Shown: positions 22,637 through 36,692 of the stretch, piece after piece
Layout: each line of letters begins with the position of its first letter
How positions within the stretch are numbered: the stretch's first letter is position 1
Assembly (NCBI GenBank): GCA_032164295.1
Contig: JAJHTX010000003.1
Coordinates: 1,736,001 to 1,800,000 of the forward strand
From: Inonotus obliquus
Lineage: Eukaryota > Basidiomycota > Agaricomycetes > Hymenochaetales > Hymenochaetaceae
Length of the DNA stretch: 64,000 bases
Direction of reading: 5' to 3'
The notes under the pieces: generated by a model
What the model was told of the DNA's origin: nothing
Database searches by the model: none
What the model saw: the letters and a program-made list of their open reading frames with translations, nothing else
Program-made: the position numbers and the translations under genes

Positions 22637-23252
22637 ATCGAGAGCAATGAACGAGAGGTGTCGTGGGTATCTCCTGCTGCTCTCCCATTCCCGGACCTTG
22701 AAAGAACGAATATATCAGATGCACCTCTGACCCTATGACTGTGCTTCGAAGATGGCGGTAGACAGAAATAGCACCGTGGAGCCCTGACCAAATATTGTGG
22801 TAGAGATATATGAATGCAATCAGCATGGGAACAAGGTAAGGAAACCTGATTCGACACGCTTCAACTTTGTGCGGCTTCGAGAAGTTAGGGGCGCATATAA
22901 AACGGGGCGGGCGACTATCCATAGATCCATGCCGTTATGCTAATGATAGATTGGTAAGTCAGCAGACGTAAAATGGATCCAGCAAAGTATGAAGTTGGTA
23001 AGTGCCGGGAGCACTCAATTAACCTAACGTCGTCCGGGTGCCGCAGTCACTATTTAAACCGCCATCTCAATTTAGATACCGCGCTCACCAAAAAAAAACA
23101 CTGGGTGCCAGCCGTTGAGGCCACTTCGCCCATACATCAGCTTCGCGAAGTGAGGTAAATGAAAGAAAACACCACTTTCTATTTTTCGTTGTTCCTAATT
23201 ATACGGTGACAAAAAGGAACAGGTATTTACGCGTTGCGAACCGGTCCATTGA
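22637..23252. other. Spacer between transporter F and ATP1
   Basis: Leader of F and 3' untranslated region of ATP1. Bases 23,150-23,275, running into the last ATP1 codons, resemble the 3' flank of each transporter copy (TTTTTCGTTG, CATACGG-GACAAA, TACG-TTGCAA-CC, GTGAA-GA-GCAA in the same order). Confidence 0.6.
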
Positions 23253-25404
<2,152 letters not shown>

Positions 25405-25689
25405 CGCTGGCCGTTAAGCTGTGGTGAGCAACAACGGCGACTGCGAGGATTCGTTGATGGAGGAAGAGAGGGAGTTAAGAGCAAGAAAGAGGTCGGCCAG
25501 TTCGACGAACGGTAGCCAGTGAGAAAAATCCATCGGACGAATCCGGATGACAAACAATAAATAAATACAATTAAATATTATTTTTATCTTCTCTCAACAA
25601 CGCTGCCCAAGCATGAACGTCCTCCGTAGTATGTGTTCACGCTATTTAACATGTATTTTCATCGCTGACGAGCGTGTTCTGTAGACTGC
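25405..25689. promoter_or_regulatory. Shared promoter between ATP1 and bL21m
   Basis: The 285 bp between two divergent start codons of nuclear genes for mitochondrial proteins, with an AT-rich centre near 25,550-25,590 (AATAAATAAATACAATTAAA). Co-regulation is an inference from spacing. Confidence 0.55.
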
Positions 25690-26272
25690 ATGCGAAGGGC
25701 AGCTCAAAAACGCCCGGGAAGCGCATCAATGTCTACTTCGACGACTGCCGTCTCGACCTCTACCTCTGGTCTTCCACCACCTGCCTCTGTAGTTGAGGCT
25801 CTTCATCGCCTTCGAGTCCAACCATCGCACTATGTAGTAGCCTCGTTTATGGGAAAACGTTATCTACTAGCTCCTCGAGACCTTCTCACCGTCCCGAGAC
25901 TCAAAAGCGCACGCGTCGGTGACCGGTTACTCCTCACTCACATTCACGAAGTCGGTTCGCGTGATTTCACTCTTCGGGGAGAGAATAACGGGCAGGGTAC
26001 TCTCGTTCCAGGAACAGTACGCGTGGAGGCTACGGTTTTGGAACATACCAAAGGCCCGATGGAGAGGATTGTCAAGTTTAAGCGACGAAAGCACTATACG
26101 AAGACTGTGGAACATAAGCAGCCGTATACTCGTTTACGGATCGGTCCTATCCTCCTCGAACAGCCTGAAAGGCAAGGAGAAGCTCAGATTGAGCATCAGG
26201 AGAGGTGTGTTCACACAGGCTCTGTCTTTTTTCTTGTTTATGCTAATGTTTTTCGATACTAGGAATTCATGA
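25690..26272 (+). CDS. MRPL49: Mitochondrial large-subunit ribosomal protein bL21m
   Basis: Structural protein of the mitochondrial 54S ribosomal subunit, homologous to bacterial L21 and yeast Mrpl49. Two exons, 25690-26204 and 26263-26272, give 174 residues; the second exon adds only the last three codons before TGA. A basic, Ser/Thr-rich presequence is followed by the L21 fold: YVVASFMGKRYLLAPRD, VGDRLLLTHIHEVGSRDFTL, then VEATVLEHTKGPMERIVKFK and the signature KRRKHYTKTVEHKQPYTRLR. MRRAA (25690) is used as start; an internal Met 14 residues in is also possible. Confidence 0.92.
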
Positions 26273-26751
26273 CGTGGATCCCTTCCCCTCATCCTCCATT
26301 TCCCCAGCTTGTATGCAATCGAAGCTATCCAGTGATGCATCGACTACGTCCCATAATCGCAATGTTTTTTCGCTGAATTTATGTTCCTTTCGTCTACACC
26401 CCGCGTCTCAATACCATTGACACTGGCGCCAGAGGACCATACTGGAAGACTGATGCACTCGTTCCAGAACAACTTGAATATAGCGATGAACGTAACAACT
26501 TAAAGTGTTCCCATAAATTCGGCCTGCAAGGCTGACCCTATATACAGTTAATCATTTGACAGACCTCCGCTGGTCGGAACTTTCCTTCTGCTTTGCTACA
26601 CCTCACCCAATACCAACATTCAAAATTCACGTATGATCATAGATCATATCCACAAGAGAAATACGGAACACTTTAGTGAGAGATCCATTCTGAAACTACC
26701 TACGACTTTGGTTGAATAGCAAATATGGACATAGAGAAAGCAACAAGAAAA
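26273..26751. other. bL21m-PRP40 tail-to-tail spacer
   Basis: Presumed 3' untranslated regions of both genes. No gene, repeat or RNA recognised. Confidence 0.5.
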
Positions 26752-29677
26752 TCATATCTCCCCCTCTTCCGGCGTCTCCTCGCGCGCAGGAGGAGCTCCA
26801 CGCGGTGGTTCGAGGCTATCATACCTTGCACGCTAGAGTAGTATTCCAATCAGCTACCACGCATTCGGCCAGATGCGAAATAGGAACGCACCTTCTCCGA
26901 CCTATCGGAATAGACACTGCGCCCTCGGTCTCTCTTCTCACCAGCACTCTCATGTATACTAGCGTGTCTAGAATCTTCAGCGCCACCAACTGGCACCGAG
27001 CCCTTCCTACGTTCACGACCGTCGCGGCCGTCGCGGTCCTTGTCACGCTCGGACCTCTCTTTTCCGCGATCATAACGAGACCGATACCCGTCCTTGTCTC
27101 TGTCACGTTCACGTTCCCGGTCTCTGCCTCTGTCCCGATCTTTGTCTTTGTCTCGATGCTCCCTCTCTCGTTCCCTGTCTTTCTCTCTGTTCTCACGGTC
27201 GCGGTCTCGATCCCGGTCACGATATTCTTTCTCCCGTCGCCCCTCGTAATCTGCATCATGACCACGTCTGTGGTGCTTTGAACTTTTACCCTCTTCCTTT
27301 TCGTGGTCTCGATGGTCCCTCTCCTTGTCGCGTTCCCTATCCCGGTCACGATCCCGGTCGCGCTCACGTTCACCGTCCCTACCCTCCCGACCACCTGGTT
27401 CCTTTCGTCTGCGACTAGTAACTGAGCCTGCATCTTCTGACATTTCTCGCTCACGTTCGCGCATGCGTTCCTATATAGAAAATGAGAACAAAACATCGGG
27501 ATATGGTGGAAAAGCTACCTTTTGTCGTTTTATGAACTTGCCGAATGCGGCGCGGCGTCCATCTTCCTCGAGTGCCTTGTATTCCGGCAACTCCTGCATG
27601 AGAGGAACGGCCTCTTCGTAACTGAGGGTTATATCGATGGGTTCTGGTAATTTCTTCAGAGCATAGCGTAGATCATCCTGCATATGCCGTAGTTTGCGTT
27701 CTGCACGACGACGTTCCGTTTCTTGGCGCTTGATGGCTTCGCCTCGAAGCTATAAACAATTCGTCAGCAACTCGTGTTATCGAGAACGACAAGAGAAAGA
27801 CTCACGAAGGTGAAGATCTCCTTCAGCCCATCGTCGCTGATGTCTTGAAGGGTTTCATGTAGTTGACGAGCATTCGTTACGGCAGAGCGGAACTCATCTT
27901 CTGATGTATCCGGTCTGACCTCGAAGGCTTCTTCACCCTCTTTCTTCCCTTTCCGAATAGCATCGTCTACAATTGCTACTTTTGCATCGAGCTCTTGATC
28001 CAAACGATCCACGACATCCCAGAACAGCTCAAGGGGGTTTGATCCAGGTTTGCCGAGTAAGTTCAGGTAGCGCTCATCATCCTGGAAATTAGGATAGACT
28101 TCCTTCCATTTGCTTCTTGCCTTGATGCGTCCCGCCTCGACAAGCTCGCGCAGGACGCTTTTGAATCCCTCACGAGCCTTACGCTCGCGTCGGGTTTTCT
28201 CAACTGTTTCGCGGCGCATACGATCCTCAAACTCACGCTCCTGTACACGCGCATAGTCTTCGAACGCCAGGAGTATGTCCAGAGTCGGAAGGCGCTGCAG
28301 CTCGGCATCGTTTGCCCAGGCCTCTGACTCGAGAAGTGCAGCATACGCGGCCCGCCAACGAGTCAACACGTCGACGTGTAGTTCCTTGAACAAAGCAACA
28401 ACCTTGGCAACACTACGGACACGCACCGCTCGCTGTTCCTGTACTTCGCGCTGCTTAAGTTCCTGCACGTACTCGTCAAAAATCATTTTGCGCTCTGATT
28501 CAATCTTTGCCTGCTGCCATATCGGATGCTGAGCAAATAGACGATCCGCATTCTCGAAAGTTGAGTAATGGAAGACGTTTGGGTTGCCCTTGAGCATGTT
28601 CCGAATGGCAGGCCTAAGCTTCGCAAGTCGGGCCTCCCGCTCTTCGCGTTCTTTTTCTTTCAAACCGTCAACATACTATCATCACATTTCTTATCAGCTT
28701 AATTCATAATCTTATCCTGATAACACACCTTTTGCCAGCAAGCTTTCTTTTCCGCCAATGTGTTAAGAGCCTTATACAATGGATCTGTGATGATCGCACG
28801 CATAGTCTGGTCCCATGTCCATTCGGCATTAATACCTGCCTTCTTCAACAAATGTGTGAATGCTTTCTCTCCTTCTTCAAGCGTTGCGAAACCGTTGTGC
28901 GGTATGACCGGATCGTCGGGAAGACTTGGGCGTAGTGGTTGGACACCTGCGGTGGGTGAAAATGGAAGCGCATTGTTCGCCGGAGCGCCGACCACGAGTC
29001 CATTAGGAGCACCGTTGACAGATTGCTGATTCTGAGGTAAGGAAGGGTCTGCACCACCCGAAGGGACTAAAGCACCTTGTGATCCTGGTGTAAAACTAGG
29101 TGCCGTTAGACGAGGATTAGCACTAATACAGTTGATCATCCACTCAGCCATTGATCGTGACGAGGCAGACGCAACCAGACTTACGCTTGCTGGACTGACT
29201 TGTTCTCTTTCTCAACTTTCTCAAGTACGAGAAGAAGCTCATCGGGCATATCCCATTTTGACTCTTTTGTATCGGTCTTCGTTGCGTTCGTCAGCAGAGA
29301 CGATAATACAATAGAAGAGACATACGTTGTAGTAGTACTTGCGCCCTCCAGAAAAGTATTCTTTCCACTTTGTCTGAGCCAATGCTCTCTGTAAGCAACA
29401 TCTACATCAACAATACGAACACAGCCATGACGAGCATCGAGCAGCATTTCACATTACCTCAAAGGGTGTTTTCAAAGCTGTCACAAGAAAAGGTAAGCCT
29501 CGACAGAGATAATGGCGAACACAAGAAGACACACCCTCTGGCTTTTCCCAAACGCTTTCCTTCGTAGCAGTATTGAACCAGTATGTATGCCCTTGCCCAT
29601 TTCTATGCTCGGTCTGAAGCACGTCATATCTCAAGCTTTTGACAATATACTAGAGGACTTACCCAAATACCAGACAT
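26752..29677 (-). CDS. PRP40: Pre-mRNA-processing factor PRP40 (WW and FF domains)
   Basis: U1 snRNP-associated splicing factor that bridges the 5' splice site and the branch-point proteins. Ten exons: 29663-29677, 29535-29613, 29458-29477, 29326-29388, 29185-29276, 28729-29122, 27806-28675, 27519-27749, 26892-27470 and 26752-26832, in phase, 807 residues. Two WW domains: W5 to P30 (TYWFNTATKESVWEKP) and W46 to P70 (YYYNTDTKESKWDMP). A Pro/Asn-rich linker follows, then FF domains from about residue 190 to 590 (GNPNVFHYSTFENADRLF, FEDYARVQEREFEDRMRRE). Residues 590-780 are an Arg/Asp/Glu repeat tail, and the last exon ends PEEGEI as in fungal orthologs. Exon 1 encodes only MSGIW. Confidence 0.95.
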
Positions 29678-30055
29678 GTCGAAAGCAAAGGCCAACTGCC
29701 AAAGGCGCTGGTGACGGATTAGGTGTGACACCGGTACACGTGATGACTTGTGGTTATCCGATCGACGCATTTCCATAACTGTAAGAGCAGATCGTTACCA
29801 AATACAGATGGATCCGTCTATGTTGACCCCTCCTAGAGACTACACATATTGTCTTTGATAGAGATATGATTAGACCTGATTCTGATTTTAAATTACCATA
29901 TACACCCTTCGGTTATGTATATAACCCATATTTTACTGATTTTCAAGAAATTCAGCCAAGAATAGCAACTCACGATCACATGACCAATGAACTTGCGTCG
30001 ATCAACTTCAAGTTGTTCTTCAGCCTTGCGCACTCTACCACATCCATCCACAACG
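29678..30055. promoter_or_regulatory. Divergent promoter between PRP40 and the CLASP gene
   Basis: 378 bp between two outward start codons, with an AT-rich stretch at 29,860-29,945. No specific operator recognised. Confidence 0.5.
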
Positions 30056-33011
30056 ATGGCCCCCAAAATCCCTTCCGAGATTCAATGTCTATCTACCGCG
30101 ATGCTTGAACGTGAACTGGGCGAAGTCCGTGCCGGCCTTGACTTAGTAGAGTCGGAGGATAGTTGGGATAAAATCCACCGCGCGATACAGCGACTGAACG
30201 CAATTACTGTCGGGTCGGCGGAGAACTATGCCTCGCAGATCATTGCGGCTTGCAAGAGCGTCGCACAGTCCATTTCCAACTCTCTCAACTCTGAGCGATC
30301 GCGGCTGTCGGGGGCCGCTACGGACTTGCTTGCGACGCTAGCAACTCAACTGCATAGACAGTTTGAAACGCTCATTCCTTTATTTGTCCCTGCTCTCCTT
30401 ACCCTCGCGTCACGGTCAAACAAGATCTTTATTGCTAGGGCAAAAGTCTGCCTCACGTCTATTGTCGAATACTGCGGATCGCCCGTCATCATCCCTTTAC
30501 TTCGACACTCAATATCGGACAAGTCCGTCTCGCTGCGTCTTACGGCAATTGACCTAATTGTGGCTTGCCTCAACACTTTCAACCCACCCGACCTTGAAAC
30601 TCCAGGACGAGTGGAAGACATTGAGGCCATTGTTCGGGCAACGGGTCGTGATGCGAACGCTGATGTCCGAGAGAGTAGTCGAAAGGCATTCGAGGCTTAT
30701 ACGATTCTCTTCCCCTCCAGAGTGGACGCGTGAGTTCCTATATTATCTCGTTTGTCCCCGTATTTCGACGTTGACAGTGTATGATAGGTTCGTTGCCCTT
30801 CTGACCCCTAAAATGAAGAAATACCTAGGTGTGTCGAACATTGCGGCGAAGAAACGAATGCCACTCCATCTATTGGCGGCGGCGGAGACTCCCTCCGCTC
30901 CTTCATCCTCTCAGCGACCGGAGCACTTACCTCACTCTCAGCCACCTGCGAGGGTACCTGCTAAAAGGACCGCCGCCACCGTTCCCGCTACCAAAGCACC
31001 AGCTACTCGTGTGAAGAAGGCTAGAAGTTTCACCTCGAAGCCACCAAGTGCATCCGCTGCTCCTGCCTCGGACTCCGCGCTGATGCCCCCTCCTCCCCCA
31101 CCCGAAACAAAGAAGTCTTCATCGGGTCCCGTCCGTCCGCCGCTAGCGGTGCAGCAGGCTCTTGCCGCAGCTAGCACGATCCCGATGCGACCAAAGCTAG
31201 CCCGCCATGCCTCGCGTCCCAACATACAGACATCGGGCACGATGGCCGACATAGCTAAGAGCTTACCTTCGTCTCGCGTGGGTGCTCAACGCCCCGGAAA
31301 GATTCCTAACCCGCCTTCAACGTCCGCGACTGGTGTCGCCCAAACTGCATCCGAATTATCGAAGGGACACGCGACCGCTGGACCACGGAGAGCTGCGAGG
31401 CCTGAGCCGGCGTCTAATCCGAATGCTGGCTCCTCTGCCCCATCTGCTCCGAGTCGGAAGCCAGTCGATATCCTCATGAAAACCGTGAGAAAAAAGGCTA
31501 TCCTCACATCTTCTGCATCTGTCCCTTCTTCTTCTAGTGCGCATAAAGATGTGTACGCCTGCCCGTGTCCGCCTTCCGGGCTCGCTTCCTCTAGCACCAG
31601 CAAATCAAGTGATGAGGCAATATGTGAAAGGGAGATCACGGAAAGGGACAAGCGCGAACAACTGGAAAGGATGGCCCGCAAGAGAACAGAGAGTCAAACA
31701 GAGCAGAGTTTCCACCGTGTTTCTCGCGTGGGGACAAGGTCACGCAAACTGTTGGAGTCAAAGGATCAGGAACTCCATGGCCAGTCCACGCGTACTAGGA
31801 TGCCGCCTCCTGTGACAGAGGTGGAACTCAACATGTGTCATGAGCTCAGGACCGATAAAGCGCCAGAGAGGTCGGAGACTCATGCGGAAGTGGCGGCTCC
31901 GGAGAAGATCAGAAAGAAACGGGTTGAGCGGCCACCTTTTGAAACGGACTCTCGACCCGTCGTTGCCGTTGGTCAACGTCTCCTCGCTGAGGAGGAACGG
32001 AGGAGACGACGAACTGAGCGCGCAGCTGAAGCTACTGACATCAATGTCCTGGTTCGTGCTCCTTCAAAGAGAAGCGAGGAAGATACGGGTGGCCCTGAGA
32101 AGCCGCCTAAGAGACGGCGGGAAGATTTGGCCGATGATGAGAGGGGACAACGGGAGAGAAGGCACCGAGTGAAGGAGGTACAACCCGCGCGGGATGTGGC
32201 GAGTGCAGATGGACCAACGGTGGGTGGAGGCACAGCTGCAACGAAAGATACTCCTCCTTGTAAGCGAGAGAAGCAGCAGGCAGCAGCGGAAGAGCCAAAT
32301 GATGCGTCGAATTCCCGGCAGTTAGGAGAAGTGGAAGGCTCAAAACAAGTCCCCAGGAAGACCGAGTACCGTTCTATAGGTGGAGACAACAAACTGACGC
32401 CGAGTGAAGAGGTTAATGCACATTCCGAACCTCGAACACCACCAAGAGAAGATGAAGTTCGGCCTGAGCAGCAGTTCGAACTTTGCGGAATCAGGCCGCT
32501 GGCTATTCACAAGGCGTCAGGCTCCGACGCAGAATTGGAGCGTCCTCCAACATCCGAGATCCCTCCTGCCCCTCCACATCACCCACCAGTCTTCGAGACT
32601 CCCGCGCCCATCAGAAATGCGATGGCTTTGCGAAAGAAGCGAGTACCCTCGACTCCGATCTCGAAGCTCATCGCGTCCATCCAACGCGGGTTTGAGACGG
32701 ATTGTAACACCATCGAAGAGGAGCCAGAGGATGGTACCTCCTTGTTTCCAGGTGTCGATGCCGTTACAATGTCCTCAGCTCCAGAGGAAGGCATGGTATT
32801 TAAAGAACAGGAACAGGAGGCACGAGACGATAGGGGACTTGACCACCGAGGAGACAATGCCGAGGCGAGCGATGAGAATTTGTTCTTTGCTGACGGTCAC
32901 TTGAGGAAACAAAGGTCGGATCGCTCAAAAGGCCATGGTGACAGTGGGCGTGTGGTGCATGATGAGATTACGGAGGCTCGGGTTCCTTTCAATTCTAGAT
33001 TGGAGAATTAA
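30056..33011 (+). CDS. CLASP-type microtubule-associated protein (CLASP N-terminal/TOG domain)
   Basis: Likely microtubule plus-end or spindle regulator of the CLASP/Stu1 group. Exons 30056-30729 and 30788-33011 join in phase to 965 residues. Residues 1-245 form a HEAT-like TOG array: LERELGEVRAGLDLVESEDSW at the start (conserved Trp), AATDLLATLATQLHRQFE, LIPLFVPALLTLASRSNKIF, VIIPLLRHSISDKSVSLR and FVALLTPKMKKYL. The rest is disordered: Pro/Ala/Ser-rich to about residue 500, then strongly charged (KR/DE) with many RRR and EEE runs, with a possible conserved patch KRVPSTPISKLIASIQRGFE near the C-terminus. Start chosen at MAPKIPSE; an in-frame Met 23 codons upstream exists but adds a non-conserved leader. 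The family call rests on the TOG domain only. Confidence 0.85.
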
Positions 33012-33634
33012 TAATGGACGTTCGAGACTTGGATACGGTAATGAATAGAGTTAATATTACAGTGGTCTTTTCTTCTTTTCGTACTTTCTCTTTCTCTTTC
33101 TATCAAAGAGTGAATTTATGTAGTATTTGCACATTGTGTCAGTAGTCTTTATTATCACTGTATTGCATTTTCCCCATGTGTGATTTGAGTGTTTCATTTT
33201 CTTTTCGTTTTTTACTCTTTTCATTTCTGTTCCGTCCATCCTCCACCTATTTACTAGAGATGTCCTGGGTTAATAAGTCGCAATGAATCATCGGATGTTT
33301 GGATAGCCGTTTATCAGAAATGAGGATTCAGTCCGCAATGCGCATCGCGGAATCGCAAGATGAATGTCATGATGACATGACCCAAATCCTCTCACGGCCC
33401 GCGGTTGATACCCGTTGATGTCAGGCTTTCTCCCTGTGGTTTGCGAACATTAAATATCTGACTTTGTTTCTTGGTTCAAGAGAAAGTAACATGAATGCGA
33501 TCGAGTCCACGAAAGCCCAGCTACTGGAGACTTCGTACGTACAGCATCGGCAATTCCGATACAATTGCCTGTCTACTCCACATAGGCGTCGGTTGAAAGA
33601 ACGAGATAAGAATGCGCCAAAGTGTCAAGGGGTG
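33012..33634. other. CLASP-BTB1 tail-to-tail spacer, partly repeated beside BTB3
   Basis: No gene. From about 33,110 to 33,540 it aligns with 38,070-38,420 downstream of BTB3 (GCAAGATGAATGTCATGATGAC, GACTTTGTTTCT, CAAGAGAAAGTAACATG), so the spacer was copied together with the BTB gene. Confidence 0.7.
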
Positions 33635-34695
33635 TTAGGAGACGTTATTCGAATGTTGTGTTAAAGGCGTTTGTTCAGGCAAGTCCCACGGGATTTCGAA
33701 TTGAACCTTTTGGAATCTCAGTAACGGTAAAACGATCCGCTAAAAGGGCGACTGACCTCAGATGCTACTTCAGCCATTTTGGCTTTGAGGGCTTTATGAA
33801 GTTGATCGACGCCTTTGGTCCTTAGACGCTTCTTGCAATTAGAACAGCCAGTTGAGATTCGATCTTCCAGCTGTTTCGGCGGGATGACATCCATCGACAA
33901 AGGGCCAAAGGATGTGATCCGTGTGGTGGTCGTCATGTCGCGCTCTATATCAGACCACCAAGACGGCAAGTAGAGGCTCATCGATGATCTTCCTTTATGT
34001 CCCCACCGATCGGTTGAGCAACCCACGGTGGGGCACATGATTGTTCTTCCAACGTCCGAAGGCCATTCAGAGAACCCGGGCCTGGAGAACAGTTTGGCCA
34101 AGCGATTTGTGACCTCATTATGGTAGTGTATAAGATTCAACACAACACGTGTAGGAGCTGAACTAAGAGAACGGGTGGAAATTGGATCCCAGAGACAGAT
34201 CTTCAGGCTCCCTCTGGCAGCGTATCGCGTCTCGTCCTGTCGGTGACGATCGCATGATAATAAATAGATTCGAATGACGCTTTTATCTGGTTTATCGTCT
34301 AAGCATAACGTTCTAAAGATATTCTTGGCCCACTGTGCTGCGCGATGCATCTCGTATTTCTCTGCAGTTAGGAGCACATCGAAGGCGAGTTCCAATGTTA
34401 GTCGGGGATCGTCCACCGGGTAGATGAAGCGTAGAATCGGATCAATTACAATGCTGGATTCCGAGACATCGACGACTGGAAGGTGTAGAGCTTTATCCTT
34501 CTCGTTCTCGGAGAGCGGATTGGGGTTCGGGAGCGAGAACATGTTCTTGAAGACGGGAGAGGTGAACGAGAGGAGGGCTTTTATCACGTAGAATTCATGA
34601 CCATCACTAGATCGAAGGACGAGGTCTGCAAGTTCGTTAACAGTGAAAGGGTCTTGATCAGAAGAAGTGAGTTCTGCGTTAGTCGAACTGGACAT
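33635..34695 (-). CDS. BTB/POZ domain protein 1
   Basis: Intact member of a BTB family; BTB domains mediate protein dimerisation and often recruit Cul3. Exons 33757-34695 and 33635-33706 give 336 residues. BTB core at residues about 20-140: ADLVLRSSDGHEFYVIKALLS, SPVFKNMF, LPVVDVSESSIVIDPILRFIYP, and LAFDVLLTAEKYEMHRAAQWA. After it comes an all-helical region and a CxxC patch (ISTGCSNCKKRLRTKGVDQLHKAL shortened here to GCSNCKKRL). The last exon encodes VQFEIPWDLPEQTPL, conserved in the paralogs and the reason for adding this intron. Molecular target unknown. Confidence 0.88.
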
Positions 34696-35233
34696 TAATG
34701 GGTCGTCGTGGTTGCAAGACGAGGTGACTGGTTGGGGTGATGTTAGAACACGAAGGTGAGGCAAGTGTTGAAGTCGTTCTTTATATACAGTAAGACTATG
34801 CAGCACGAAAGGACGGTCACATCAAATGGTCGACAGTAGAAATGGGTATCAAAAGCATCATACTGGCAACCAGCAGGACTACATAGGGAAGCAATAGACT
34901 CCTTTGTGAGCTTTACATAATTCCACACGAACGAAAGGGAGTAAATGATTGGCGGTCGCGTGTTCAAACCCCGACCCAACCGTCTTCAACTCTGGATAAA
35001 TTAGTATGATGTAAATTTGAGCCAAGTTCTTACACGCTATGTGTGCATTCCCCCCCCAAAAAACTCTTTTCAGTAAAGAAGGGCTACAGAGAAAATGAAA
35101 TGAGCAAAATACAAGACAGAGTTGCAAGATGAATGATGTCCCGAATCCCGTCGCAACAAATTGCACGAAATTATTAAATCGTAAATTATAGCTTCATAGA
35201 GTGTTTATAGTCCACTATGGTCAATTATAGTAC
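34696..35233. other. Leader of BTB1
   Basis: No gene recognised. It contains an eight-C run at 35,051-35,058 and ends at the target duplication ATAGTAC of the element that follows. Confidence 0.5.
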
Positions 35234-36065
35234 TGGGGTCTGGCACGAGCTATGAAATTTCTGTGCATTCCCACGGTCCTTGCCGAGTCGTCCCAGTGAT
35301 CGACGCGCGGATTCATCTGGCTCACCTTTTATTTTGACATTCGATGGCTCATCCTGCCTTCCACAACTTTACAAAAAATCTGATAAAATGTCCAAAAATC
35401 ATTGTTTTCTATTCTGAATAAGATGGTAAGAAAAAATAGAAAAAATGTCCAATAACTTCCAAGATACAGCAATTTTTGACACATATACAAGCAACCAAGA
35501 CACTTCTAAAGAATTTTTTCTTTACAAAATCTTTAATTTCTACGAAGATTCATATATGTGAAAGACGTATGACGAGAAAGCATGAATTCATTGAGCTAGG
35601 GAGCATATATCCTGCTGAGTCTACAATAGTTGCTGATATCTCCACCAATAAGTTGCTTTCTCTTGGAAATTGCTCGCAGGACTATCCTAATATACATAAA
35701 CATGGTACCCAAGCAGTTTTAAAAGTGTGTTTTGTGTGTTTTCGGAGGAAGATGTGGCCATGTAAAAAACCCATAAAAAGATCACGTGATACACAAGCAA
35801 ATCAGTGATGCATATTCTGACCGAATATCACGTACAATTGACTTAGATTTGGAGTTGTAGACATCTTTTAGTTTTAATATGTCTTTGTAGGTTGGAGAGA
35901 GGGGACAATTCGACTGAATTCTGTGAAACCATGTACTCAAGGGACTTGTGTGTGACACGGAAAGTGGGACACAAAGATCGACGCGACTTACTATATTTGG
36001 GTAATTTTCGGACTCCGAAGTGAAATTAGTTGTCACGTCGGTTACTAGGGCCGTGCCAGACCCCA
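35234..36065. mobile_element. hAT-like MITE, copy 2 (832 bp)
   Basis: Ends TGGGGTCTGGCACG on both strands (14 of 14). Perfect 7 bp flanking duplication ATAGTAC at 35,227-35,233 and 36,066-36,072. It aligns along its length with copy 1 at 3364-4195 (CACAACTTTACAAAAAATCT, GAATTCATTGAGCTAGGGAG, AGATCACGTGA, AAAGTGGGACA). The same total length of 832 bp points to a defined family. No transposase. Confidence 0.9.
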
Positions 36066-36385
36066 ATAGTACCCCATAATTTAGCCGAGTGAGTATCATA
36101 CCAATCATGATTGGTGGTGATGGCAAACTATAATAGCTCTATGTCATGCGGTGATCATCTCGTGTAATTTTTTGCGATGCGCCGGCCTTCAAGTGCGTCA
36201 AGTCTGGCTACGGCGTCAGAGCTCATCCCCGAAATTAAAGCAAGAGAATACAATATGCATAAGGAAGAGTCGATGAAGCACCCAGAAGGTCTATGACAGC
36301 GAAAGCACAGCTACTGGGGACTCTCACGCAGCGCCAGCATTGCCAGTGTTAAGAGACCTCTTCCAAATGCTGCGTGTAAGACATT
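36066..36385. other. Spacer with the former 3' end of BTB2
   Basis: 36,340-36,382 corresponds on the minus strand to the last codons of BTB1 and BTB3 (TCTTACAC-CA-AT then GTCTC-TAACACT), cut off from BTB2 by MITE-4. The rest is unremarkable. Confidence 0.7.
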
Positions 36386-36687
36386 AGAGACCTTTCGCAA
36401 CCAAACGGTGGGGAAAAACCAAACCGTGCCCCGTTTCTACCCAAGAGTAAACTTTATTTGTAATACAGTGCCGCGATGATCGACACATGCTGTCACAGAG
36501 CGTCACTATGCCCAATTAGGTAATATATCTCTCCACCGAGGAAGTGAGCGACGCGAGTGTGACTTCCGGAAATGGGGTGTCAAGAACCGGTGAGTATTAC
36601 ACAGTACCATTTGTCAGCACTTCAACCTGTGTACCCCAAAACTCCAAACGGTCTTGGCCCTCCAACGTTTGGTTGCGAAAGGTCTCT
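36386..36687. mobile_element. MITE-4, 302 bp, inserted at the 3' end of BTB2
   Basis: Perfect 22 bp terminal inverted repeats beginning AGAGACCTTTCGCAACC. ATT is duplicated on both sides (36,383-36,385 and 36,688-36,690). No coding frame. Aligning with the intact last exons of BTB1 and BTB3 shows that it split the former last exon of BTB2. Confidence 0.9.
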
Positions 36688-36692
36688 ATTGC

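Noticed and set aside
26819..27496. 225-codon minus frame rich in Val/Thr/Arg, and an opposing 189-codon plus frame at 26,712
   Set aside because: Both are shadows of the Arg/Asp repeat tail of PRP40, which fits the splice chain.
34930..34990. Possible tRNA T-arm (GTTCAAACCCC) near 34,970
   Set aside because: The bases around the loop do not form a five-pair T stem and no acceptor or anticodon arms can be placed upstream.
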